From: Akkermansia muciniphila
GTDB taxonomy: Bacteria > Verrucomicrobiota > Verrucomicrobiia > Verrucomicrobiales > Verrucomicrobiaceae
NCBI GenBank assembly: GCA_945863205.1
Contig: CAMAZK010000009.1
Span: forward strand, 1-44,910
DNA: 44,910 nucleotides
Direction: 5' to 3'
The position numbers and the translations under genes were made by a program. Positions 26,572-34,590 of this stretch are shown piece by piece (position 1 is the stretch's first letter; every line of letters begins with the position of its first letter). The notes under the pieces are model-generated. The model made no database searches and was not told the DNA's origin. It worked only from the letters and a program-made list of their open reading frames with translations.

Positions 26572-27834
26572 CTACTTCTGCAGGAAGACGAACACGCCCT
26601 TCTTGTTGCCGACGAGCACGTCCATCTTGCCGTCCTTGTTCACGTCACCTGCGGTCACTTGCGTGCCGACGCCGCTGTCCTCGTCAATTTGATGCGGGAT
26701 CAGGTCCGCGCCGCCTTTGCCGTCGCGTTTGATCTGGAACCAGTAGAGCACCGCAGGCGCGCCGGGTTCGGCGTCCTTGTTCGGGCCGTGCGCCCAGTAG
26801 CGCTTGCCGGTGATGAGATCGAGCACGCCGTCGCCATCGACATCCGCCATGGTGGTGGCGTGGGTTTGGGTGAACTTCACGCCGTGCGGGCTGTCTTCAG
26901 GCTTCTCGCCGAGAATTTGATGCGTGGTGAAGCTACCGTCCGCTTTCTGCTCATACCAGGCGAAGCCGTAACCGTGCGCGTCCCAGCTCGTGAGCACGTC
27001 GTTTCGACCGTCGCCGTTCACGTCATAGACCTGCATCTGGGAGCCGCCGCGGGCGCCTTCGGGTGCGAAAGGAACAGGATGGGACACCCATTCTTCAGAA
27101 GGTGTCACCGGCTGCTCGCGCCAGCCGTCCTTGTCGAGAATGTCGGGACGCTTGTCTCCATTGATGTCACCGAAGCCGTAGCCGTGCGTGTAGCGGAAGT
27201 AGCGCTTGATGTCCGGCTTGGCGATCGCGTGATAAGTCGCCTTCGCTGTGGGATCAGACCAGTCCAACGAGGCGTAACCAAGTCGGCCGCCGGTGTGGCA
27301 GATCAGTTCCGGTTTTCCGTCGCCATCCATGTCGCCGAGCTGCGGAGACTCGTTGTCGGTCACGTCGAACACGATGTGGCGCTTCCAGGCTTCGGTGGTG
27401 CGCTTGCCAGGATTCTCATACCAAGCCGTGATGTCGCCGGGCCAGGAGAAGACGAGGATGTCCATCTTGCCATCGGAATTGAAGTCGTAGGTGTAGGTCA
27501 GGAAGTAATCCGAGTAGCCCAGCGGATCGACGGCTTTGCCTTTGAACTCAGGCGCGGACTCGAGGAATTTAGCGTGATTCGGCGCATACTCCTCGTCCGT
27601 CAGGGGTTTGTTGCGCTCGGGTTTTGGCGCGTTGTAGGCGCTGCGCTCCTTGAAATCCGGCCCCCACCACACAAACGGGCCGGCGCAAATGTCGTTGCTT
27701 CCGTCCTGGTCGAAGTCGGCGAAGTGTGCACCCTCGCACCAGAATTCGTTCGAGAGCGTCTGTTTTTCGAATTTCAGATCAGCCGCGCATAGCGGCAGCG
27801 CGAGCAGCAGGGATGGAAGAAGCAGTTTGGTCAT
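26572..27834 (-). CDS. Secreted FG-GAP/VCBS-repeat protein
   Basis: The ATG at 27834 gives a signal peptide (MTKLLLPSLLLALPLCAADL) and 420 residues; the track's extra 23 residues are unlikely. Repeated Asp-rich blade motifs are visible: DFDQDGSNDICAG, DFNSDGKMDILVF, DMDGDGKPELICH, DINGDKRPDILDK, DVNGDGRNDVLT, DVDGDGVLDLITG and DVNKDGKMDVLVG. These are calcium-binding loops of FG-GAP/VCBS repeats, so the protein is a seven-bladed beta-propeller. Such proteins are abundant in Verrucomicrobia and Planctomycetes. Role in the envelope or outside is unknown. Confidence 0.9.
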   Translation of the reverse strand: MTKLLLPSLLLALPLCAADLKFEKQTLSNEFWCEGAHFADFDQDGSNDICAGPFVWWGPDFKERSAYNAPKPERNKPLTDEEYAPNHAKFLESAPEFKGKAVDPLGYSDYFLTYTYDFNSDGKMDILVFSWPGDITAWYENPGKRTTEAWKRHIVFDVTDNESPQLGDMDGDGKPELICHTGGRLGYASLDWSDPTAKATYHAIAKPDIKRYFRYTHGYGFGDINGDKRPDILDKDGWREQPVTPSEEWVSHPVPFAPEGARGGSQMQVYDVNGDGRNDVLTSWDAHGYGFAWYEQKADGSFTTHQILGEKPEDSPHGVKFTQTHATTMADVDGDGVLDLITGKRYWAHGPNKDAEPGAPAVLYWFQIKRDGKGGADLIPHQIDEDSGVGTQVTAGDVNKDGKMDVLVGNKKGVFVFLQK

Positions 27835-27903
27835 GGTGGTTGGCAGGGAACAGGCTGGAGGCGGATGATCTTGCAGCGAGACGGTGTTTGCAAAATCATT
27901 CAC

Positions 27904-28162
27904 GATCCCGGAGGGATCAAAGAAGGTAGCCAGGGGTCAAAGACCCCTGGAACATGTCACGATGGTGAACCTATCCAAGGGCGCATGCCGGAGGTATGCG
28001 AGAAGCATTCATGAACCCGGCGTGAACGAGGAGCCTTTGACCTCCTTTTGCATCCCTCCGGGATGTGCCCTTCAGAAAGATGAGTTTTGCCGCGCTTTCC
28101 GGTAGTGTTCAGCCGCTTCGCGGCTTCGACCACCGGCTACCTTCTTTGATCCCTCCGGGATC
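27904..28162. repeat. Non-coding palindromic element with perfect 28-bp inverted repeats (MITE/REP-like)
   Basis: A gene-free 337-bp stretch is largely filled by this 259-bp element. The left arm (27904-27931, starting GATCCCGGAGGGATC) and right arm (28135-28162, ending in GATCCCTCCGGGATC) are perfect reverse complements over 28 bp. Inside are further hairpins: CCAGGGGTC-AAA-GACCCCTGG (27930-27950), CATCCC-TCC-GGGATG and GCCGC-TTC-GCGGC. No convincing ORF is present. It sits between the FG-GAP and GlcD-type genes. The architecture resembles non-autonomous repeat elements; no transposase or clear target-site duplication was seen. Confidence 0.8.
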
Positions 28163-28171
28163 GGGCTTCAT

Positions 28172-29545
28172 TCAATCCAGAAACTTCCCAGGATTCATAA
28201 TCCCGTTTGGATCGAGCGCGGCTTTCAGGCGCAGATGCGTTTCATGCGCGGCGGGTGAGACGGCATGTCGCCACCAGCGTTTTTTGGCGACGCCGATGCC
28301 GTGCTCCCCGGTGATGGCTCCGTTCCAGGCGATGATTTGATGGAAGAGGCGATCCAAGGCGGCCTCCGCACGTTCGCGGATCGCGGGATCGTCCATCGTG
28401 GGCACCATGATGTTGACGTGGATGTTGCCATCGCCCGCGTGGCCGAAACTGGCGACGGGGAAACCGAATTCGGCCTGCAACTTCTCCGCGAAATCGACGA
28501 GCTCGACGAGCTTGCCGCGTGGCACGACGATGTCCTCGTTCAGCTTGATCAGGCCGGTGTTGCGCAGGCTGTAGCTGAACTCGCGGCGCAGTTTCCAGAA
28601 GGCTTCGCAGGCTTCCTCGCCCATCGCTTCGTTCAGACAGATGCAGCCGAGGTCGCGCACGAGCTTGGCGAGTTGCTGCAGCTCTCCTTTGACCGATTCC
28701 GTCTGCCCGTCGATCTCGACGAGCAGATGCGCATCCCCCTGCGGCGTGACGGATTCGCCGAGATATTCGCGAGCGGCACGCAGGGTGAACTTGTCGGCAA
28801 TTTCGAGCGCGGAAGGCAGGAAGCCGCTGCCAAGGATGCGCTGCACGGCATTCGCAGCTTCAGCGAACGAATTGAAGCCTGCGGAGAGCATCGCGCGCAT
28901 CGGCGGATGCGGGATCAGCCGCAGCGTGGCCTCGGTGACGACGCCGAGCATGCCTTCGCTGCCGACCATGAGGCCAACGAGGTCGAAACCGGTTTTGTTT
29001 TTGTGACAACGACCACCGGCTTTCACGATCGAGCCGTCCGCCAGCACCGCCTCCAAACCGAGCACGTAATGCCGGGTGACGCCGTATTTCAGGCAGCGTG
29101 GTCCGCCTGCGTTCGTGGCGATGTTGCCGCCGAGACTGCATTCCTTGAGCGAGGCCGGGTCCGGCGGGTAAAACCAACCGAGTTTGCGCACGGCGGCCTG
29201 CAAATCGCCCGTAATGACGCCGGGCTCGACGACCGCCACGCCGTCCTCGAGGGCGATCTCCTTGATCTTGTTCATGCGGGCGACGGAAAGCGCGATGCCG
29301 CCTTTCAGCGGCACTGCGCCGCCGACATAGCCGACGCGCGAGCCCTGCGGAGTGACGGGGATCTTGTGCTCATTCGCGAAGCGCAGGGTTTTAGAGGCAT
29401 CTTCCGTGCTTTGTGCATGCACGACGACCTCGGGCGCGTTGGACGCGAACCATTTGTCCGTGCTGTGCGTGGCGAGGTCATCCGACGTCACGGAAACGCG
29501 ATCCGGACCGAGGAGGGTGACGAGTTGATCGGCGAGGGTGGCCAT
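28172..29545 (-). CDS. FAD-linked oxidase (GlcD/D-lactate dehydrogenase type)
   Basis: The ATG at 29545 gives 457 residues (MATLADQLVTLLGPDRV); the track's N-terminal extension shadows the MBL-fold gene. The FAD-binding half shows VTPQGSRVGYVGGAVPLKGGIAL and CSLGGNIATNAGGPRCLKYG. The substrate half ends with FGHAGDGNIHVN and GEHGIGVAKK, signatures of GlcD/D-2-hydroxyacid dehydrogenases. Family enzymes oxidise glycolate or D-lactate. No glcE or glcF neighbour is present, so a single-subunit D-lactate dehydrogenase is as likely as GlcD. It shares a 54-bp divergent intergenic region with the MBL-fold gene. Confidence 0.92.
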   Translation of the reverse strand: MATLADQLVTLLGPDRVSVTSDDLATHSTDKWFASNAPEVVVHAQSTEDASKTLRFANEHKIPVTPQGSRVGYVGGAVPLKGGIALSVARMNKIKEIALEDGVAVVEPGVITGDLQAAVRKLGWFYPPDPASLKECSLGGNIATNAGGPRCLKYGVTRHYVLGLEAVLADGSIVKAGGRCHKNKTGFDLVGLMVGSEGMLGVVTEATLRLIPHPPMRAMLSAGFNSFAEAANAVQRILGSGFLPSALEIADKFTLRAAREYLGESVTPQGDAHLLVEIDGQTESVKGELQQLAKLVRDLGCICLNEAMGEEACEAFWKLRREFSYSLRNTGLIKLNEDIVVPRGKLVELVDFAEKLQAEFGFPVASFGHAGDGNIHVNIMVPTMDDPAIRERAEAALDRLFHQIIAWNGAITGEHGIGVAKKRWWRHAVSPAAHETHLRLKAALDPNGIMNPGKFLD

Positions 29546-29599
29546 CCATTGAGACTGGCGAAGCTTAGCGTTCGTGCAACGCGTAGAATACGAATCGCC

Positions 29600-30589
29600 A
29601 TGCCTCCGCTGATCGAAGTCACCCATCCGAAGGGAATCTACCTCCCTGAGGCGGATTTGTGGCTGGATCCGCACCGGGGGAAGGAGCGGGCGTTCGTCTC
29701 CCATGCGCACAGCGATCACGCGGCGCGGCATGCGCTGACGATCTGCTCGGAGATCACGCATCAGCTGATGGTGGTGCGCAAAACAGCCAAGAAGTCGGGT
29801 GCGGTGATGACGCCGAGGATGCGGGAGGTTTTTGAATGGGAGGGCTGGGAGCTGCGGCTGCTGCCGGCGGGCCACATCACGGGATCGGCGATGCTGCATC
29901 TCACGCGGAAGGCGGACGGGGCCACGTTGCTTTACACTGGCGACTACAAGCTGCGGCAGGGACTCAGCGCGGAACGTTGTGAGCTGATGCAGGCGGACAC
30001 GCTGATCATGGAGACGACGTTTGGCCTGCCGAAATACCGCTTCCCGGCTGCGGAGGCGGTCATCGCGCAGATGCTGGAGTTTGTGCGTGAGACGCTGGCG
30101 GCGGGCGGGATTCCGGTGCTGCTGGGTTATTCGCTGGGGAAGGCGCAGGAGATTTTGTGCGCCCTGCGGGACTCGAAACTGCCGGTGATGGTGCATTCGA
30201 GCGTGGCGCGGATCACGGAGGTGCTGGCACCGCATCTGAGTGCGCTGCCGGAGTGGCGGCTTTTTGATGCGAAGGAAGCCGCCGGGCATGTGCTGGTGTT
30301 CCCACCGGGATCGAAGCTCGAACTGCCCGGCATGCGAACGATGGTGCTTTCCGGCTGGGCGCTGCAACCGAGCGCGAAATACCGCTACGGCGTCGATGTG
30401 GCGCTGCCGTTGAGCGATCACGCCGATCATCCGGAGCTGCTGGAAACGGTGGAGCGCGTGAAGCCGCGCCGGATTTACCTCGTACACGGGGCCACACGCG
30501 AGTTCGCCTCAGAGCTGCGCTCGATGGGCCACGATGCGCGGGCGCTGGGCGCGGAGGATCAGTTGGAACTGGCCTTGCAGGCGTCCTGA
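29600..30589 (+). CDS. MBL-fold exonuclease-like protein (beta-CASP/mRNA-processing-factor type)
   Basis: The ATG at 29600 gives 329 residues; the track's earlier part is a shadow of the GlcD-type gene. The metallo-beta-lactamase metal motif is visible as SHAHSDHAARH (HxHxDH), followed by AGHITGSAML (His) and YTGDYK (Asp). LSDHADHPELLETVERVKPRRIYLVHG is a beta-CASP-like closing segment. The combination matches the ligase-associated exonuclease/mRNA 3'-processing-type proteins. The ligase partner usually linked to such genes is not in this window. Followed 18 bp later by the P-type ATPase gene. Confidence 0.85.
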   Translation: MPPLIEVTHPKGIYLPEADLWLDPHRGKERAFVSHAHSDHAARHALTICSEITHQLMVVRKTAKKSGAVMTPRMREVFEWEGWELRLLPAGHITGSAMLHLTRKADGATLLYTGDYKLRQGLSAERCELMQADTLIMETTFGLPKYRFPAAEAVIAQMLEFVRETLAAGGIPVLLGYSLGKAQEILCALRDSKLPVMVHSSVARITEVLAPHLSALPEWRLFDAKEAAGHVLVFPPGSKLELPGMRTMVLSGWALQPSAKYRYGVDVALPLSDHADHPELLETVERVKPRRIYLVHGATREFASELRSMGHDARALGAEDQLELALQAS

Positions 30590-30607
30590 GCCCTCGTAGA
30601 AATCAGC

Positions 30608-32818
30608 ATGCCATCCCAGGATAACCAAACTGCCGACCGCTCCTGGATGGAGGCTCTGGAGGATTTCCTGCTGGACGAGCCTGCCGTGGAGGCGATCCGG
30701 CTCAATCCGGCATCCAAACGGGTGGAAATGGCCACGCTGGGGCGGGTAGATGGCGAACTGCTGGAGGCCAAACTGGCGGAGGTGCTGCGCAGCGTGGACG
30801 CCAAGTGGCTGAAGCAACTGCCGGAGCACTCCCGGATGCTGGAGGTCAGTCAGAAGAGCGGCGTGACGCAGATCGAAAAGCCCTCCTGCCCGACTGCGCC
30901 GAAGTTCTGGAAGTGGCGTGAGTTTGAGTGGCCGGAGGCCGATGAGATCGAGCAGGAGAGCGATGACGAATGGCGCATGCTGGCGGGGCAGGCCGCCGTG
31001 TGCGGCGCGGCGCTCGTCGCGGGCTGGCTTTTTGACCAGCCCTGGCTGTTCGTGATTTCGCTCATCGCCGGCGGCTGGGACGCGGCGAAGGACGCGTGGG
31101 AAAACATCCGGGAGGGCCGCCTCGACGTGCATTTCCTGATGCTGGCCGTGGCGGCCGGCGCGGTGGCCATCGGCGCATGGGAGGAGGGGGCGCTGCTGCT
31201 CTTCCTTTTTTCAACAAGCGGAGCGCTGGAGCATTTCGTGCTCTATCGGACGCATCGCGAGATCAATGCGCTGACCAAGGCCGCGCCAAAAATCGCGCAC
31301 GTGCTGCTGCCGGACGGATCGACGGAGGATCGCGCGGTTTTGGGATTGCGCGTGGGCGAGGTGATCGTGGTGAAGCCGGACGAGCTCTTTGCCGTCGATG
31401 GCACGGTGATCTCCGGCCTCACGGCGGCGGATGAATCGACGCTGACGGGTGAGGCCATGCCGATCACGAAGGAACCCGGCGCGGCGATCTTTGGCGGGAC
31501 GCTGAACCTGTGGGGCCTGGCGCAGGTGCGTGTGGACAAACCGGCCACGCAGAGCGCCCTGGCGAAGATCATCACGCTCATCCAGACGGCGCAGCAGATG
31601 CGGGCGCCAAGTCAGCGCTTCACCGACCGCTTCGGCACGCGCTACACCATTCTCACGCTGAGCATCGTGGCGGTGATGTTCTTCGTGTGGTGGCTGGTCT
31701 TCGGCATTCCGCCCTTTGAAAATGTCGGGGAGGCCAAGTCCTCGTTCTATCGCGCCATGACGCTGTTGGTGGTGATGAGCCCCTGCGCGCTCGTTTTGTC
31801 GATTCCTTCGGCGATTCTGGCCGCCATCGCGTGGGGGGCGCGGCACGGCGTGCTCTTCCGCGGCGGCGCGGCCATCGAAAAGCTGGCGGAGGTCGATGTC
31901 ATCGCCATGGACAAGACCGGCACCCTCACGGAGGGCGAGTTGAAGGTCACGAAGATCGAATCCTTCCCCGCAGGACGCGAAGACGACGTGATGCACATCG
32001 CGGTGAGTCTGGAGTCGAACTCGAATCACCCCATCGCCCGCGCCATCACCCGGCATGGAAAGTCGCAGGGCATCGAGGCGGAAAAACTCGCCGAGTTTCA
32101 GTCCATCGCCGGTCAGGGCCTGCGCGGGCGCACGTCCGGCGGTCTCAGCTACGTGGGCCGCCGGGAACTGGTCAAAGACAGCGCCCTGGGAGATGCGCTG
32201 GAGGGCGTGCCGGACGCTCCCGTCGGTTTCAGCGAGGTCTGGGTGCTGCATCAGCAGATCGTCGGCCGCGTCCTGCTCAAAGACGAAGTCCGGCCCGGCA
32301 GCCGCGCCGTGCTGGAAAAGCTCGCCGCTGACGGCGTGCGCACCGTCATGCTCACCGGTGACCGCCGGGCGGCCGCCACGGAGGTGGCGAAGCAGCTCGG
32401 CCTCTCCGAAGTCCGCGCCGGGCTGCATCCTGAGGACAAAGTCGCCGCGATCCGCGAATTCACACAGCAGGGCTGCAAAGTGGCGATGGTGGGTGATGGC
32501 GTGAACGACGCCCCGAGCCTGGCCGCCGCCTACGTCAGCGTGGCCATGGGCGCCCGCGGCAGTGACGCCGCCCTGGAGCAGAGCGATGTGGTGCTCATGC
32601 AGGACAAGATCGAAAAACTGCTCTCCGCCCGGATGATCAGCCAGCAGGCGCGGCGCATCATCCAGCAGAACATTGTCATCTCCCTCGGCAGCGTCATCGT
32701 CATGGCCGTGGCCTCCCTGTTTGGGATCGTGCCACTGACCTTGGGGGTCCTGACCCACGAGGGCAGCACCGTGGTGGTGTGCCTGAACAGCCTGAGGCTG
32801 CTGTTCCAGAAGGAATGA
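30608..32818 (+). CDS. P1B-4-type heavy-metal-transporting ATPase (CoaT-like)
   Basis: A 736-residue P-type ATPase. The transport-site motif is SPCAL (about residue 391), not CPC, and the last helix carries THEGSTVVV near 717; SPC with HEG(G/S)T defines group P1B-4, known for Co, Fe(II) or Zn export. Catalytic motifs are DKTGTLTEG (Asp about 435), SLTGE-type (STLTGEAMPI), LTGDRR and VGDGVNDAPSL. The N-terminus (about 110 residues) has no CxxC metal-binding domain, consistent with P1B-4. The last 89 codons are duplicated at 34032-34302 with silent changes only. Cotranscription with the MBL-fold gene is possible (18 bp). Confidence 0.93.
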   Translation: MPSQDNQTADRSWMEALEDFLLDEPAVEAIRLNPASKRVEMATLGRVDGELLEAKLAEVLRSVDAKWLKQLPEHSRMLEVSQKSGVTQIEKPSCPTAPKFWKWREFEWPEADEIEQESDDEWRMLAGQAAVCGAALVAGWLFDQPWLFVISLIAGGWDAAKDAWENIREGRLDVHFLMLAVAAGAVAIGAWEEGALLLFLFSTSGALEHFVLYRTHREINALTKAAPKIAHVLLPDGSTEDRAVLGLRVGEVIVVKPDELFAVDGTVISGLTAADESTLTGEAMPITKEPGAAIFGGTLNLWGLAQVRVDKPATQSALAKIITLIQTAQQMRAPSQRFTDRFGTRYTILTLSIVAVMFFVWWLVFGIPPFENVGEAKSSFYRAMTLLVVMSPCALVLSIPSAILAAIAWGARHGVLFRGGAAIEKLAEVDVIAMDKTGTLTEGELKVTKIESFPAGREDDVMHIAVSLESNSNHPIARAITRHGKSQGIEAEKLAEFQSIAGQGLRGRTSGGLSYVGRRELVKDSALGDALEGVPDAPVGFSEVWVLHQQIVGRVLLKDEVRPGSRAVLEKLAADGVRTVMLTGDRRAAATEVAKQLGLSEVRAGLHPEDKVAAIREFTQQGCKVAMVGDGVNDAPSLAAAYVSVAMGARGSDAALEQSDVVLMQDKIEKLLSARMISQQARRIIQQNIVISLGSVIVMAVASLFGIVPLTLGVLTHEGSTVVVCLNSLRLLFQKE

Positions 32819-32835
32819 TTTCGCACTGTCGTTTT
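32548..32835 (+). repeat. Direct repeat copy 1 (3' end of the intact ATPase gene)
   Basis: About 288 bp repeated at 34032-34319, offset 1,484 bp. Homology begins abruptly at GGGCGCCCG in both copies and runs past the stop codon into GTCGTTTTT. Within the coding part I count 14 base differences, every one silent. Confidence 0.9.
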
Positions 32836-32883
32836 TTTCACCCGTCCGCTCTCCCTCTCTGCCCTGACCGAGATCTTGTCAAA

Positions 32884-32901
32884 GGGGTGAAGCCTCACCC
32901 C
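32884..32901. terminator. Possible bidirectional terminator between the ATPase and vapC-like genes
   Basis: GGGGTGA (32884-32890) pairs with TCACCCC (32895-32901) around a 4-base loop and is followed by ATTTTC. It lies in the 157-bp convergent gap. The T-tract is short, so the call is tentative. Confidence 0.35.
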
Positions 32902-32975
32902 ATTTTCCCGCCAGCGTTCGGGGTGGTAGGCCTGAATGAGGAGGAGCACAGCTCCAGAGGAGCGGGCATGGGAAT

Positions 32976-33365
32976 CTATTGCTCGGTAATGACCGTGAGG
33001 CCTGGCACACCCTTGAAGTGGCGGGCATTGTGCGTGACCAGAGGCATGCCGTGTTGCAGGGCTGTGGCTGCGATCCAGGAATCCGCAAGCGACATGGGCT
33101 GGCCCCGCATGGTGCGGCCAACGAGTCCTGCCCACACCCAAGCAAGGCGGTTGTTGAAGGGGAGAACCACAAAACGTGATTTGATGAACTGCTCCAGATG
33201 AAGTCTCCGCGCTTCTGACCAGTTCTGCGCGTAAGGCCACCGGTAGATTTCAGCGAGAGTCATGAATGAAACATACCACTGCTGCCCCAAGAGATGGGGC
33301 TGATAGACGGCGGCTCTGGAATCCCCTTTGTAAATGTAGCTGATGATGTTGGTATCAATCAGCAT
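32976..33365 (-). CDS. vapC: VapC-like PIN-domain toxin
   Basis: The ATG at 33365 gives 129 residues beginning MLIDTNIISYIYKG; the longer track ORF shadows other sequence. The PIN nuclease acids are visible: Asp4 in the first strand, Glu in FMTLAEIYRW, and Asp in SLADSWIAATAL, then GMPLVTHNARHFKGVPGL. VapC toxins cut RNA, often tRNA. The start overlaps the antitoxin gene by 11 bp. Base composition here is visibly lower in G+C (about 52% in a sampled 60-bp line) than the flanking ATPase gene, consistent with a transferred cassette. Confidence 0.9.
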   Translation of the reverse strand: MLIDTNIISYIYKGDSRAAVYQPHLLGQQWYVSFMTLAEIYRWPYAQNWSEARRLHLEQFIKSRFVVLPFNNRLAWVWAGLVGRTMRGQPMSLADSWIAATALQHGMPLVTHNARHFKGVPGLTVITEQ

Positions 33366-33792
33366 GCAGGTGGCCTCCAGCGGGGATTTTCTCTGATCTC
33401 CACTGCTCCAAGGCCTCATCAAAGCCCTCCCACTCAGAGGCAGTGCCGTCACCGTAGAACTCCTCAGCGTTGCGGATGATTGGTACCTTTTGCAACTCTG
33501 CTTGTTGCCGTGCTGAGAGCGGATGCCAGAAGTCCTGCGCCGCTGCGTCGTCCGCATCAATGAAAGTCGGCGCATCTGGATCGTAGCCAGGGCCATAGGT
33601 CATGTAACCCGCACCGCTACCCATCCAATCGGCCATGGTGACAGCCGGTTCCTCGGGTGGCGGCGGGCTAAGCACGGCCACCACCTTTCCGCTGCTGAGG
33701 ATCTCAATGACGGTATCGCCGCTCTGGACGGATTTAATCTCGTCGAGGCAATGCGCCGCGAAGTTGCCAAGGGTCAGTTGTCGAGTGCTCAT
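33355..33792 (-). CDS. Phd/YefM-like antitoxin paired with the PIN toxin
   Basis: The ATG at 33792 gives 145 residues. The N-terminal 45 residues (TLGNFAAHCLDEIKSVQSGDTVIEI, then GKVVAVLSP) resemble the Phd/YefM antitoxin fold, which binds its own operator. The C-terminal 95 residues are acidic and Gly/Pro/Asp-rich (GYDPDAPTFIDADDAAAQD) and end in EKIPAGGHLHAD. The protein is longer than the usual 75-90 residue antitoxin; the long acidic tail could be the toxin-neutralising part. It overlaps the vapC-like gene by 11 bp. The track's 402-residue frame is extended well beyond this start and is not credible upstream. Confidence 0.75.
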   Translation of the reverse strand: MSTRQLTLGNFAAHCLDEIKSVQSGDTVIEILSSGKVVAVLSPPPPEEPAVTMADWMGSGAGYMTYGPGYDPDAPTFIDADDAAAQDFWHPLSARQQAELQKVPIIRNAEEFYGDGTASEWEGFDEALEQWRSEKIPAGGHLHAD

Positions 33793-33823
33793 GAGGCGAT
33801 GGTAAGGGAGGGGGCGAAAACCG

Positions 33824-34018
33824 TCAATGCCCTGCAAAGTACTCCGAAAGGATGATGGCGGGCGGCAGTTCGGCGGTGGAGTGACCGCCGCAGGCATCCT
33901 CGACTTTGGAATCTGCGCCGTCCTGAAGCGGGCACTTGCTGAGGATTTCGAGCGTCTTGTCCAACAGCACAGAAGACTGAAGCGCGTCTTCTTGTGCGCC
34001 TTTTCCGAGGCATTCAGA
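33824..34018 (-). pseudogene. Unidentified truncated ORF (3' remnant)
   Basis: A 64-codon open frame without an ATG runs on the minus strand to a TGA at 33824-33826, reading ...LLDKTLEILSKCPLQDGAD... and ending AIILSEYFAGH. It looks protein-like rather than random. It opens just after a stop, 14 bp from the boundary of ATPase repeat copy 2 at 34032, suggesting the 5' part of a gene was lost at that junction. I do not recognise the family. It is too short and lacks a start for the ORF track. Confidence 0.4.
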
Positions 34019-34031
34019 TCACGCTCAAGAC

Positions 34032-34302
34032 GGGCGCCCGCGGCAGTGACGCCGCCCTGGAGCAGAGTGATGTCGTGCTGATGCAGGACAAGATCGAAAA
34101 ACTGCTCTCCGCCCGGATGATCAGCCAGCAGGCGCGGCGCATCATCCAGCAGAACATCGTCATCTCCCTCGGCAGCGTCATCGTCATGGCCGTGGCGTCC
34201 CTGTTTGGCATTGTGCCGCTCACTTTGGGAGTCCTGACCCACGAGGGTAGCACCGTGGTGGTCTGCCTGAACAGCCTGCGGCTGCTGTTCCAGAAGGAAT
34301 GA
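34032..34302 (+). pseudogene. Duplicated 3' fragment of the P1B-4 ATPase gene
   Basis: This 3' fragment encodes the same 89 C-terminal residues as the intact ATPase (GARGSDAALEQSD to LRLLFQKE), including the last membrane helices and THEGST, yet differs by 14 silent base changes. The track extends it to a GTG at 33994, giving a 102-residue ORF with 13 unrelated leading residues. It has no phosphorylation site or transport-site SPC and cannot work as an ATPase. The silent-only divergence means it came from a functional, selected ATPase gene, not from decay of the neighbouring copy. A small gene of unknown function follows. Confidence 0.88.
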
Positions 34303-34319
34303 TTCGGCAGTGTCGTTTT
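34032..34319 (+). repeat. Direct repeat copy 2 (orphan ATPase 3' end)
   Basis: Second copy of the repeat at 32548-32835; the two bracket the vapBC-like module and the truncated ORF. The intervening unit, from copy start to copy start, is 1,484 bp. Confidence 0.9.
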
Positions 34320-34384
34320 TCCGTCTGGGCAACTCCGTGCTGGACGATTCGGGCCTTTTCTTCATAGAGTGAGGAAAATCCCAC

Positions 34385-34546
34385 ATGCGCATTCTCTCCA
34401 AAGTCCTCTGGACCCTGGCTTTTCTGGCCGCGACCTTCATCTGGATGGTGCTCTTTGAGCACGGATTCAGCATGAAGGCGCTGACGGAAGGCTCGAGCGA
34501 GGAATTGCGCGCCATCGCCGCCTGGTTCGGCGGCGGGAAAAAGTGA
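34385..34546 (+). CDS. Small single-pass membrane protein
   Basis: Too short for the ORF track. The ATG at 34385 gives 53 residues: a membrane helix near residues 8-24 (LWTLAFLAATFIWMVLF), then EHGFSMKALTEGSSEE and a Gly/Lys-ending tail (GGGKK). No family is recognised. It begins 82 bp after the orphan ATPase fragment and 44 bp before the TPR gene, so it is probably the native downstream neighbour of the ATPase, ahead of an operon with the TPR gene. Reality supported by the regular helix-tail architecture but by no homology. Confidence 0.6.
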   Translation: MRILSKVLWTLAFLAATFIWMVLFEHGFSMKALTEGSSEELRAIAAWFGGGKK

Positions 34547-34590
34547 CCCGATAGACACCTCATTCAACTCAGCCAAGACCACCACGGATT

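Noticed and set aside
28265-29599. Long plus-strand extension of the MBL-fold ORF
   Set aside because: Antisense to the GlcD-type gene; the metallo-hydrolase begins at 29600.
29546-30487. N-terminal extension of the GlcD-type ORF
   Set aside because: Antisense to the MBL-fold gene; Arg/His/Gln-rich composition typical of a shadow frame.
33994-34302. 102-residue ORF as an intact small gene
   Set aside because: Everything after the first 13 residues is the duplicated C-terminus of the ATPase; there is no evidence of an independent start.
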